From: Telmatactis stephensoni
Taxonomy: Eukaryota; Cnidaria; Anthozoa; Actiniaria; Isophelliidae
DNA length: 64,000 nt
Direction of reading: 5' to 3'
NCBI GenBank assembly: GCA_029948255.1
Contig: JALIZF010001881.1
Coordinates: 620,001 to 684,000, forward strand
In this document: positions 35,501 through 47,500 of the stretch, piece after piece
Layout: every line of letters starts with the position of its first letter
Position numbering within the stretch: position 1 is the first letter of the stretch
Notes under the pieces: generated by a model
Seen by the model: only the letters and a program-made list of their open reading frames with translations
Database searches by the model: none
What the model was told of the DNA's origin: nothing
Made by a program: the position numbers and the translations under genes

Positions 35501-38500
35501 TGATCATTCAAGGTGAGTATTATTTGTAGACAATTATTTGTATTATTTGTAGACAATTGAATTCCAATAGCTAGCAGGGACAAGACACTTACAAGTGGGC
35601 AAGTGATTGTTATCTCCTCCAGAGTACAAACTGAACAAAAAGGTCAAATGTAAAGAAAACTAGTCAGGAGCCAAAATCCCTGACTATTTATTGGTATATA
35701 GACCTTTTTACTGTTACCAAACTGATACATCATATAAAGGTTAACAATGATGTGAGCATTGATACAGACCCTCTTTCTTTTGACATGTAAATCAGCATTA
35801 GAGCAGATTTCATATGAGTGTGAAACAGACCACGCCATGCTGTGGTCATGTCAGTGCCGTGATGTCTATAAAAACATTCAAAATTCCTGCCATAACCGTG
35901 CCATGACCATGCAGCGCCGTTTTCACAGTCATACGAAATCTGAAAGGATTTGCTTTGTTGCTTTGTTTGTGTGCATTTCTTGCCTTTTCATGAGCTGTTC
36001 CCAAAACTCCAAAGAATGTTACATGCAGTCAAGGCTGCTGCTAAGATATAACTATGAAATGGACTATTCATTCTTTCTTTCAGTAAATTCTGGACAAGAA
36101 ACAAACTAGGCGACAAAATGAGGGACAAATATAATTTGAACATTCAAGACACTGAAGATGATCAGGGTGAGAATCAAAATATCAATACTAAGTTACTGAA
36201 GGGGCCAATGCAAAAACGGAGTAAGTGGTCTTTAATCAAACCCTTCATTACCTTTTGTAACCTTAGAACAGGACTTAGAATGTGATCAGACATCACTTAT
36301 TCTGTTTTTGCAGGGACCCCATCAGTTGTTTTGATTTGTATTGTGAACACCAAATCATAGAATGTCTGCTGTATAAATTGGTGTCACCAAGAACAAACCA
36401 GGAAATATTGAATCTAATGATTCTCTGTTTTTTGTCTACTTCAGGAGATGAGGTTGTTGGTGCACCAGGACTTTCAGTTAATCACACAACAGCTATCCCT
36501 GGAATGGAGTCTACAGCATCAGAGGCCATGGACTTTGATGACGCATTTGACTATGGTAAGCTTTGCACTACACATCTTGAAGAGTTGTTCTTTTTTGGTT
36601 TATTGGTGTGGTGTATCCTGTCATTTAGAAGAGGTTCATCAAATTCATCACCTTGTTTTCTTGTTTCAATTTTGCTCCAATTTATCTTTGTAACGTTAAT
36701 GAATAATTATACCTGGGATAAAATTCTAGGCTCATAGTCGGCATAGAGGCAACTGAGGCAGTTGCCTTGGTGACTTTTCCCCATTCTGGCTCACTTGCCT
36801 CGCCTTTTTTATGTTCTTATCGTGAATTATCATCTCATTTTACTCTGACTATGGGCCTGATTTCCTTGAGTTCCTTGCTTATTTGGTTGGATAAATATTA
36901 GAGCAGTAGTAAGTAGTAGATAATCCACTGAAGATGACAAAATCGCCAGCTGCCACCACCTTTTGACAGGGGTGCTCAAAATGTATGAGCTGATGGCCTA
37001 ATAGCAGAGAAGCCAATTGGATGTAGTTTTTCATATTTGGGTGTGGATGTACCCTTCAGCCCACACTGACAGGAGTCCTGTTGTGGTGTCCTTGCCTGTA
37101 TTTCATTACAGCAAAGTCCAAAAAATACACAAATATACATGTACAGTACCGCTCTCGAGTAACGTCCCCTCTACTCGCGAGTACGAGTGTCGAGTGTCTT
37201 CGATGAATCGCGAGTCCTAATTTTTTGAATATTCATGACTTACTTAACGACTCGCGATTCTCGAGTCACTTGTACTCGCGAGTCAAACGAGTCTGATTTA
37301 AGAGAAGTTAATTTTGTAGAATGAAGCATGTTGAGACCGTAATATGTGAATTATTCATAACATCTCTGAAGTTTGTCTCTTTACATCATCCTTTCTAGCT
37401 TCTCTGCCTGGGTTCAGGGGTGCTCCAAAATCCCATGAACCAGACTCTCACCGACAAGGAATACAAGATAAGGCCTCAATTCCTGGATTTGGATCTGCAC
37501 CCAAACCAGCTCAGCTACCACCGTTTGCTGCTCCTGGGGGAGATCTTGGACCACCAGGGTTTGGGCCTAAAATGAATGATGCTGGTAGAGCACCACCCTT
37601 CAGGCCACAAGGTGATGGTGGTTTTGACATGCCACACAGGCCAGAACATCGTGGTAAGTGACAAATTAGCCTGATTACCAGTACCAGACAGTCAGGGATC
37701 ATTTGTTGCCCTTTAGGAAGTTTGAGAAAAACTTGAATCATTCCTACCAAATAGAACTTGCAATTTTGTTGCATTTGTACCTTTAATGAAATCGACAGGA
37801 TTTTAGAAATTTCTAGCGAATTTCCTAGCGAATTTCCTAGCGATGCAAGAGCGTTAATTCATTTATCTTCACTGCTTGTAATCTAGTGTAGGAAGATCTC
37901 TAGCCCTAGGAGAGTTATGTTGGTTGTTTTGCACCAGGTTGGGAATACATTTCCGCACTGTCCATGGTTTTATGGCAACAATCCAAGATTGTTTTCACTT
38001 AGTTAAGCGGTTTTTCGTATCTGGTTGTCCTATTTCGTCGTCATCCAATCCCTGAATCCTAATAAAACATTCTTGCCTAGTGCAGTTAGAATTTAGAATT
38101 TTTTTAAGTAGGCTTCCATTTTTCATTTGACAAAAGCATGGTCAGTAGAAGAAAAACAATTACGACTCACCTTAAATGTTAAAATTTATTAATTTCAAAA
38201 AATGCCTTTTACTTTTCTCAAGGTCCTGGAAGGATTGAAGAACGAGATCATCACTGGGAACCCCATCGACAGCCAAAATTTCCTCCTGGTCCAGAACCCC
38301 ACCCACGTTCTGACGAGCAGGGTCCACCTAAAGACTCTAGAGAACACCACAGACAAGACAACTGGGGTCCCCCAAGAGATCCCCCTCGTGATATAGACAA
38401 TCGGGGAAGAAATGATCCACGACTGGGTCCCGTACAGGATTTCCCACATGGGCCACCTCCGCGTGGTCATTTGATGAGAGGACCACAAAACCAAGGACCT

Positions 38501-39547
38501 GACAGACGAGATGGCATACTTGGATCACCACCTCATGGTCCTGAGACGGAGTTGTGGCCACGACCACCAGTAGCAGGACGACCAGGACTTCTTGGACCGG
38601 CACCGCCATTTTCTGGCCCTCCAGAATCTAGGCCTGGCATACTGGGTCCTCAGCCCGGTCCTGAGCAGATTCGAGATGATTTACGAAGACCAGGTGACAA
38701 AGATGAAGGCAGAGAACCTTTGTCACCCATGCATGACATGCACGATGTCCACCCAACTCATCCCAATGATTTGAGCTCAAGAGGATTTCGACGAGGTGGT
38801 ATGACTAGGGGATCTGGTCCCAGAAGAGGAACCAATCCTAATAGGTCACTTCCACCTGATCGTAATGAAGAACGCAATGGAGACAACCGAACTCGAGGGC
38901 ATCCATTCCAACGAGGCTTCAAAGGAAACCCTCCTGGAAGAGGAGGGACAAGAGGACCCCAAGGTCCCGATGATAATAGACGCCCTTGGCCTCCTTCTTC
39001 AGAACCTTCGGACCCAAGATTTCGTAGACAAGAGGAATTTGGACCACCCGACCGACGGCCCTTTGAGGGACAAGAATGGGATGGACCACCAGACAATGAC
39101 CAAATGCATCCTCGAGACGATATGGAGTTTAGAGGTCCACCACATGGAGAGCCCAACCACCATGGAAGGGACTTTGGCCCTCCACCTCGTGATCCAAGAG
39201 GACTGCATTTTGATCGAGGACCCCCTATGGATATCGATGGACCAAGAGGACCCCCTGACGGACCAGATAGAAGACTCTCAGATGACTCACAAAGACCCAC
39301 AGATAATAAGCCCCGACCGTTAATGAGTCTTATGAGCATCAATCCTATTGTTCCTCCACACGGTAGAAAACTTGAACTCGATGAACCTGATAGGCCACCT
39401 TTACAAAGGAAACGATCGGGAGAAGGAGATCATGATAGAGAATGGGACAATGCGCCTCAAAAACTAAGGTTTCTTCCCAACCCTCCACCAGATGAGAGAA
39501 GGGATGATCAAACACCTGCATGGAGAGGGAGGGGAGGGATGAGATGA
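29587..39547 (+). CDS. WDR33: pre-mRNA 3'-end processing factor WDR33, 14 exons
   Basis: Exons: 29587-29796, 30930-30998, 32184-32288, 32419-32514, 33142-33293, 33660-33757, 34437-34563, 34910-35061, 35171-35249, 35402-35512, 36084-36166, 36445-36555, 37399-37653, 38223-39547. Phases agree and give 990 residues. The N-terminal basic segment ([18 protein letters not shown]) precedes seven WD40 blades at about residues 90-410 ([88 protein letters not shown]). The last 441 codons are one exon rich in Pro, Gly, Arg and Asp. In known animals WDR33 is a nuclear CPSF subunit that, with CPSF30, binds the AAUAAA signal and starts cleavage and polyadenylation. The tail is shorter than in vertebrates (about 1,340 residues). 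Introns contain several MITEs. Confidence 0.95.
30405..30497. repeat. Small foldback element
   Basis: CATCAGAACATTTGACTATA and the mirrored TACAGTTAAATGTTCTGATG bound a 95-base imperfect palindrome in WDR33 intron 1. Confidence 0.65.
31020..31400. other. Intronic open frame of unknown status
   Basis: The second intron of WDR33 contains a 117-codon minus-strand frame (31031-31384) with hydrophobic and acidic patches. I recognise no family and see no promoter or splice logic. It is probably fortuitous or a decayed repeat. Confidence 0.2.
32743..32892. repeat. MITE family copy (GAGGCTATGTGC type)
   Basis: It contains GAGGCTATGTGCTAAAACTT and the mirrored TGCACATACATGTAGCCTC, bounded by CTTCACCTG / TCTCGCAAGTTGGCTA ends. 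It lies in the intron between WDR33 exons 4 and 5. Confidence 0.6.
33330..33495. repeat. Foldback element
   Basis: AAGAGGTCCCTGCAAGAACA is mirrored by TGTTCTTGCATTGACCTCTT at about 33468-33488, with the inner AATTCTCC arms also mirrored. A related palindrome lies at about 36205-36320 in the intron between WDR33 exons 11 and 12. Confidence 0.6.
35799..35944. repeat. Foldback element (AGATTTCATATGA family)
   Basis: AGAGCAGATTTCATATGAGT is mirrored by the block ending ACTCATACGAAATCTG-like sequence at 35943. It is the same family as the inner elements at 20508-20656 and 49906-50092. It lies in the intron between WDR33 exons 10 and 11. Confidence 0.65.
37145..37295. repeat. ACTCGCGAGT-rich palindromic cluster
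   Basis: CTCGCGAGT, TCGCGAGTC or GACTCGCGA occurs four times or more in about 150 bases, in both orientations, forming an imperfect foldback in the intron between WDR33 exons 12 and 13. The CpG density is locally much higher than the surroundings. Confidence 0.5.
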
Positions 39548-40104
39548 CAAAAGGTTTCTTGCAGAGTAATCATATAAAACATCGGAGTTTAGCAGATTTG
39601 GTATGGTTGCGAGAACCTCACGGCAAGTGATCCGTATCCCTTAGTAAAGAATTCGAAGATCCGCGTCTATGATGCTGCAACCGTGGCACGTGCTGTTCTA
39701 CCGTCATACAATTTTGTGTATACGTAAATCGGGCACGCACGGAAGCGTAAATATACAATGTACGTAGGCGCATATGGAAACGTGTAATATACAGCGTACG
39801 TAAGTCGTGTGCGCTTGGAAACGTATAACTTTGTACGTAAATCGATCGCGCACGGAAAGATGGACATAATGTATAAAGAGTTCGTTTCATCTCGGTTGAT
39901 ATTGTACAAATGTATCTAAAACGTGTAAACATCTTGATAAAGTACCGAAAAACACAGTGCTGTTGGAGTTTGTTTCAAGGCAGGGCACTTCAACGTTTTG
40001 GTCTCCTGGTTCTTAGGCTATGTTTGAACGAGAATGGTTTGGTTAACACGGAACTGATCTAGTAATGACCCCAACGTGGCTTGATCATGTTTCTACAGTT
40101 TGAG
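39548..40104 (+). other. WDR33 3' UTR / flank
   Basis: This is the stretch between the WDR33 stop and the first AATAAA. It contains the GTACGTA tandem array and no further coding sequence. Confidence 0.5.
39718..39870 (+). repeat. Four-copy 36-40-base tandem repeat, likely WDR33 3' UTR
   Basis: Units start at about 39720, 39760, 39796 and 39833. Each opens TACGTA, followed by a CGNGCGC/CGCACGG block, GGAAACGTATAA-like sequence and AATATACA. The array is CpG-rich and diverged between units. It lies between the WDR33 stop and its AATAAA. Confidence 0.65.
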
Positions 40105-40110
40105 AATAAA
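40105..40110 (+). terminator. Possible WDR33 polyadenylation signal
   Basis: This is the first AATAAA after the WDR33 stop, about 560 bases downstream, in GAGAATAAAGAAAC. Confidence 0.4.
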
Positions 40111-40749
40111 GAAACACCTTCAATTGGTGCCCTTCGGTATCGATTGCACCGTTTATAAGTTCTCCGAAAACCGGGCAACGTCCGGTTCGGATCACCTGTA
40201 TAAACAAAACACCTTTTTGTTCCGCTTTTGTAGGGCCGATCCGTACAGACATAACCTATTGTATGACTCAATCGTTCTTATGACTTCATAATTCAGAGTA
40301 GAGACAAATTACCACTCCAAAATATGCACAAACGTTTTCACGAATTTCTCATTTTAGTGTAAGACTTTATAGACTTCTTACTGCTGAGAGCTCTTTTGTT
40401 TGAAAAATGTAAGGCTAGAATAGGCGTATTCCAAAGATGTTTTCCAGAAATATTAGGAAGCGCCCAACAATCCGCGTTCCCGACAAAAATAGATTTTTGG
40501 GATGGGATCTTTATTTTCGCCATTGTATTTATCCATCAAAACTTGGTTCTCGTAAGCTTTATCGGTACGTTCTCGTCTCTAGTGGAAGTGGATACAGATC
40601 AGAAACGTCCAAGTGTTCATAACTTTATTTACTAATAAAAATCTCCGCTACCTTTGTATAATTGTATGCTCTTTTTGTTATTGGCGTGGACACCTCTGAA
40701 AGTTGATTCAAGGTGGTTACGGTCCCCAGTAACTCACGAGGAAGGGGCA

Positions 40750-40912
40750 CTTGCCCACACGAATAAATTTGAAAATGCATCAGTTTTGTTAGATTTTTGT
40801 TCTTTCGTCCACAACAAAACGCCGTTTCATTGTGAATTGCGAAAACGGAGGGGGGGGGGGGGCGGTGTAGGGGGGGAAATGATGCGTCTTCAAATTTATT
40901 CGGATTAGTGCG
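40750..40912. repeat. Foldback element with poly-G
   Basis: CGAATAAATTTGAAAATGCATC at the left is mirrored by GATGCGTCTTCAAATTTATTCG at the right; allow for mismatches. A long G run lies at 40850-40862. It is intergenic between WDR33 and CENPS. Confidence 0.55.
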
Positions 40913-40924
40913 GATATACATAAC

Positions 40925-41163
40925 CTAAGGCCAAGTTCAGACGTCGAACTTTTGCCGTGTCGAATCTAATAGTTGCATTTTGGAAATGAGAAGTGTGGCG
41001 TCTAAACCTATTGTATTTGACAGATTTGATTAAGTATTAAATTGAAAAATTCAGTTTAGATCAAATTTGTCGAATTCATTTGGTTTAGAAGCCGCACTTC
41101 TCATCTACAAAATACAACTATTAGATTCGACGCGGCAAAAGTTCGACGTCTGAACTTGGCCTA
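40925..41163. repeat. Foldback MITE, near-perfect ends
   Basis: CTAAGGCCAAGTTCAGACGT is exactly mirrored at the right end by ACGTCTGAACTTGGCCTAAG. The inner ATCTAATAGTTG and GAGAAGTG blocks are also mirrored. CATAACCTAA occurs just outside both ends and may be the target duplication. Confidence 0.75.
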
Positions 41164-41269
41164 AGACTCCATAACCTAAACCATTATCCCGTTCAGATCG
41201 TTTCGGTTATCAACAAAAAGTCGTTGATGATTAGTGTTATGAAACGGCAGGGAGGGGAGGCAGTAGTCC

Positions 41270-41385
41270 AATGCCACATGCAAAGAAATTTTGCATAAAG
41301 CTTACAAAACTATTGTTGCGATTGACTTTGCTTTATGCACGTAGCCTAGTCTTGATTCCTTTTTATGTGGTATAAAGAGAAGCTG
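41270..41385. repeat. MITE family copy
   Basis: It contains AAGCTTACAAAAC, then TTTATGCACGTAGCCTAGTC and CTTGATTCC, matching the AGACGAGGCTA family in inverse orientation. It is about 130 bases upstream of the CENPS start. Confidence 0.5.
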
Positions 41386-41511
41386 CTTGACCGTCCGCAA
41401 AAGACGCAAAATGCAGTCAAGTTGGTTGTTTTTCGTAAGCTGTGGAGTTCCTGTGCTTAAGTAATCCGAGAAGGTCTGGGCTTCAAAAGCGCGCGAAAAA
41501 ACAAAATCAAG

Positions 41512-44500
41512 ATGGCGTCCGACGAAGAAGATGCTACAGCTAGTGATTTAGTTGGGGATGAAACACTAGCATATCGACAAGTAAGCAGAGTTTTGAAAAC
41601 ATTCACTTACATTTAAGTCCAGAAAGTCATCGCTGTGAAATTTGTTTCCTCGTGAGTTTTTAATTATATAACTCACTTCTACAAAAGGAAGATCGAAAGA
41701 GAACTGAACTTTAAGTTTAACTGTCTGGAATACCCTAAAATAAATAAATTTTATCATCAAGGAAAATTTAGGAAGGAATATTGACTTCAAATGATCTTCT
41801 TCCAAAAACAATGAAATGGGAAACGTTATAACGCTTGACCTGTTCCTTTTGCTTTGTTTTGTCTTGATTTCTTTTGTGTTCATTTCATTTCGGCAATGCA
41901 CCTATCCTGAGTGGGGGAGGGGAAGAGACCTCGGGACGAGGTACGTACGAGCCTGACCACGGGTCAAAATTTAAAAGCAACTTTCCCTACACTGGGGATC
42001 GGTGATCTAGAGTCAGGAAGAGTCAAACTTTTGACAAACCAGTCAAGCATGACGTATGGTAAACACTCTCTTTAGTTCATTATCACCTTACTCTCTTCTT
42101 TTATTTAAGCTTACATGACAAAAACTTCTATTGTTTTTACATATACTAAACATTTAACACTGACTGACATTTTGAGACCTACTGGATTCATCTTTTTAAA
42201 TGTTTTTAGGAGATACTCAACACTAAAAAGCAATCTTACATATCTTACCTTGAAAACAACTAACCAAACACCAACAACACCAAACACCACTGTCTGCTAT
42301 GGCAACGAGGAAAATCAATTACCAGTATTCCCCAGCCAATTTCAAACAGTGCACTACCTGGGGATGACTCTTGATCAAACTTGACTAAATTTCCCACCAG
42401 GGGCTAAAAAAATGAGACCACAGTCCCCATCTCATCCCAAGGTCCCCCCCCCCCCCCCCCCCCTCGGGCCTGCATTTGATAGGTACATAATTTCTATTGC
42501 ATGCAATAATGCAGATGTGAAAGTATCCCAGGCTCTGGTTGCACAAAGGGTGGGTTCAATTTGTGAAGCTTACTGCATATGGATTAAAATGTTTTCTAAA
42601 ACATTTCCACAGAGAATAAAAGCAGCTTTACATTATACTATTGGTAGAATATGTGAACAAATAGGTAAGCCTGTTTTCTATTTCTTTTTCATCTTTTATT
42701 TTTGGTAGAATATGCAAACAGATAGGTAAGCCCATTATTTTTTATATCAAATTCATTCTCTACCAGCAGGAGATAGTTGTTTCTTATTCACTCTCATTCT
42801 CAAGGTCTAAAGGCCATTCTCCACTCCTTGCTGGAAGTACTTGCAACGAACTAGCGAGTACTTTTTTCAATCTTGTATGGGCAAATTTCTTTAGTTCAGA
42901 CCACCATCTTGATGAGCGCACATTGACCACATGATATCTACACAATTTGTAATTGGTTCAATTTGAGTGAGTACTTGCTACAAGAATAGTTCAAAATTTT
43001 CAACTCACTAGCAAGTACTTGCTGGTACTTGCTGCAAGTAATAAAAGTACTCGCTGGCTTGTTACAAGTGCTTTCAGCAAACTTAAGGTGAGAAAGCCCC
43101 AACTGTACCCTAGATATCAGAGGCTTTTTAACATGCCTTGCACAATAAAACCCAATAGTAACAACAAAACCCTACAACCTTGGATCAAATTCCTTGGACC
43201 AAAACTCCAAGTTTTAAGCAAGCAAGCTTATGCCCCAGTAACCTCACTGAATAAACCATTTGTAATGGTTAAGTTCCGTCCCCTCAGTTTTGTTGTGAAG
43301 GCACAACAACACTGATTGGAGGGGGAGGGGGAGGGGGAGGGGGAGGGAGACTTATAAACCTGAAGGGTGTTTGAAAAAAATATAACTGTCTCAAGAGTTA
43401 TGTCTAAGATTGTAGAGTGAGAATTAGAGCTTCTGATTAGAATGGTAGTTAACCTTGAAGGTGACAGTGTGCACATGAAAAATGGATGTGCTTACACTGT
43501 TCCCATTGTCATTGCTAATGTATATTACTACAGTGCTCCATGATGTGCTCAGCCAGTGTGTTAATTATGGCAACTCTGTGTAATAATTAACTTTTTGGTT
43601 GTTTTTGACTTTTGACTTTTATTTGTATAGGTGAAGAGAATGGTCTGCAATACACAAGACAGTTCATTGCTGCTTTAACTGAAACTTCATACAGGCAATG
43701 TGGTAAGGAAATGTGGTTTCTTGCTCTCAGTATCTACTATTTCTGCAGACAAATATATACCGGTAGCTGCCTGTTCTTGCTCAGAGTGACTTCAGTCTTG
43801 CACTCTTATGTCAACTTTATTTGATCCTGGCTACCTCCTTTATGATAACAAATTGGTTCCACCTCTTAGAAATTGAGGCGCCTGATGCCTATTATTTATT
43901 ATTTATTTATTTTATTTTATTTTATTTAAACACGTATCATCCAGGAGCTAGAAACTCGTTCAAAATACGAACGTGTGTGAACAACATAAATTAATTATAA
44001 CTTGGAAACATAATATAGAAAAAAAATGGTATGAAATTATCAATAGTTATAGAAAATAAATTGAACTGAAGAATCTAAAGAATGGCTTTCTTAAGGTTGC
44101 TTTTGAATTCAGTTAGACTCGCTGCATTATGAACTTTGTTGGGAAGACTATTCCAAACGTTAGCAGCCATATAGCTAAATGATTTTTTCTTCTTTCTTCC
44201 TATATGGATATTCAAACATGTTAAAGCTTTGTCTTTTTAACAAATAGAATCCTTTGCAGTGGATCTAGAACTATTTGCCAAGTAAGTATAGTACATCTCT
44301 CCTTTAATCTTGAGAGCTTAAGTTTTCATTTATTTCAATGGGATTGATAAGTAGTTATTCTAAAGAATAGTTGTCTAGTAGAGAATGTCACTACTACACT
44401 GTGTGATGAACAAAAATTTAGTTGTCTAGAGTGAAGATATGGAGTGTTCTTCTTTGCGTGTAGCAGCTCTTAAAATGTTCAATAACACTTAACTGAAATA

Positions 44501-47500
44501 AACTGATAAGACAGTCTTGAACATTCCTGGGCAAGAAATCACAAGGCACATTCCTAAGTAGGCAAGAGATCACAAGGACATTTCACAGACTGAGATAGCA
44601 TATTGTTGCTGCAGATAAATATCTGCATTAGTTCAGGCACCTGTTGGCATTTTTGTTATTCATTTATTATGCATCTATCTTATTTTGTTTCTTTACCTGC
44701 AGACATGCAAAAAGAACTGTAATTAATTGTGAGGATGTCAAGTTACTTGCAAGAAAAAGCCCTGCTCTGGTAATGTTCATCATACTTATAAATTTATTAT
44801 AACCTTGCTTTCTATTCTATTTCAATATCTGCATTTCCAGATTTTTTTTTTTTTTTGGGGGGGGAGATAATTAATTGGCAACTGGGAACTAGCCAAATAG
44901 ACCTTTTCCAAATTTGTATGATTGACTAACCAAGAAACAGGAGATTCAAGTGTATTCACTGTATTTTATCCACCCCAGCCTCCACTTGAATAGCCTCCTA
45001 CGCAGATGTTTTTAGTCTCGATCCAGTAAATTTCCCTCGCCACAAAAGGGAAATTTACTGGATTGAGACTAAAAACGTCTGCATAGGAGGCTACCACTTG
45101 AATCTATTGTGTCTTGGTTAGTAATGTGAATTTGGGAAATACCTATTGACTGACTGTTGCAAAAACAACATTGCCTGGTTATCTTGAACAACTCAAACCA
45201 ACTTTTGAAAGTACATATCGATAGTCTTGCCTGGATATTACAGGTAGATGCCTTCCTGTTTAAAATCTTATTGAACCCCAACCCCTTTTTTATCAGTTTG
45301 TATCAGATGCTGTATTAATTACTAGACTATTTTCACTATTACATGTAATAATCATTATTTACAAAAGGCTGCCTATTTGCACCATGAGACAGTTCCTGTA
45401 TAATAACTCCAAAGTTTGCCTATAACTGAGTATCAGCATTAATATCCAGTGTATATGCCAAGTGACTCACACTGCCATTAGTGACTGTTAATTCCATGAT
45501 ATAGGGATTATCAATACCCACCGTAGAGCTGTCATTCCTCTTCACCTTTCCACAACAAAACCAACTTTTTACTCTTTTCATCACTTTCTTAAAACCTTTT
45601 CTATAGTTCTCACTTAATGTGATAAACAGACAAGGGTTGATTGCAGAGTTACTGTGTGCTAAGAACATTCGCATGTAGAATACATCACATGGGATGAGCT
45701 TGTCATGAATTCTAAAAATCATTACAATAAAGTACAACATCCAACACATCAAGAAACTTCCAACTACCACCAACACCATGCGGAGTACTTGTCGATTAAG
45801 TCGTTCAACTTGTGAAGACTGATTTATATCCTCAAAGGAACCAGGAATTTTCCTTCTGTGGAGTGTAGAGAGGATGCCAGCATAGGCCAGGGTGATGATT
45901 GTTAGAGGAGTAGCATAGAATATTGCCAAAGTGGCTTTGTAGAAGATCTTATCAGCACCAGGAAAGAAGGCCTTGTCAAAGAAAACAAAGCATAAATAAT
46001 CGCCATTCTCTTCCTGATAAAGTTTGATGGCTAAAGCTATGGGTAACCTTGAGACAAAGGCCACGCCCCATATGACTAATATCATCACCTTACATGTTCT
46101 CTTAGTAATGATAGACTTTAAGGGCCATATTACCGCAAATAACCTATCCAAGCTTATTGCCACTATGGTTAATATTGATACAATCACTGCTGTTTCATAC
46201 AGAAATGAGACAGACTTGCACAGAATGTGTCCAAAGGGTCCCACTATAAGCCATCTGTACCCCCATAGAAGTATAGTTAACACTCTTGGCATGTATACTA
46301 TAGTGATCATTAGGTCTGATATTCCCATGTTGACAATAAAGTAGTTGACAGTCTTGTGTAGAGATAAGTCTTGGTAGACTATGTAGATGACAATGATATT
46401 ACCAAATATGGAAATAGGCATTATTAGTGTGTAGGGAATAATTCGTAGTATCCGTATAGTTGTTGGGTCTGATATGAAGCATGCACTCTCTTGTACTGGT
46501 AGACCAGTACTGGAATATAGCATATTTTGCAACACTCATTTTTCGTCTCGAGAGCATGCATACACACAATTTATTATATAGACGTCAATGAAATACTAGG
46601 ATTTCTCCTGTTTCTAAAACTTCGTACACAGTGAAGATATTTTTATCCTTCACATGTGAAGATATCACCATTGCCATGACTACCCTTGTATCAACCAGTC
46701 ACAAATGGCCTTAAAATTCTTCCCTGATCCTGGATACTTCATTGATATTTATAAAATAAACATTAGAACAGAACAGAACAGAACAGAACAGAACAGAACA
46801 TTACGTGGTCGCTTAGAGATACGAATTATATCTTCTCGTGTTGAATATCTCTCACTCGTTTGCTGCGCTCACTCGTGAGAGATATCATCAACACTCGAAG
46901 ATAAAATTTGTATCTCCGCGCACCCATGAAATATCTCATATATATTTCTTAAACGCTGAGATACACATTACAACCAGTTAACAAACAGATGATGCACAGA
47001 TGACTAAAAAATGTTGTTAGAACAAGACGAAGTCAAGTGACACGACTGTTCTCGTCACATTTTGATGTCTTCTGTGCATCTATTAAAGAACACACAAGGA
47101 AAAACCAAGTCATTTGTTTCTATGATATTTTTTCGAATTATTCCAACCAATCAGAACGTGCGTAAGATTCTCTGACGTCATCTATGTGTATATTGTAATC
47201 ACACGGTTCCCGACCAATCAGAGCACGCAGTTTTATTTTGTTTTTTTTTGTTGTTGTTGTTGTTGATCTCTTTTTTGTTATAGTTTTTTTTTTCCTCTTT
47301 TATTTTGGTTTTGGCGTTGTGGCGTATGCGCAGAAAAAAGAAAACGAGACAGTGTGCTATGTTGAAGGAATATAAAACGCGCGCGCGGTAATTATAAGAA
47401 GTCGAGATTCGTGGCCAAGTACTTCTCGACACTTCGTGTCATGTTACAATTCCCTAGTTCTTTAACTCAATGTTATGGCACTGCTGCCAAGTTTTCAATT

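Noticed and set aside
38758..39342. 194-codon minus-strand Gly/Ser/Pro-rich frame
   Set aside because: Antisense shadow of the low-complexity last exon of WDR33.
40396..40635. 79-codon plus frame between WDR33 and CENPS
   Set aside because: Overlapping frames in several readings, no domain and no splice context.
46024..46344. 106-codon plus-strand frame
   Set aside because: Antisense shadow of the GPCR gene.
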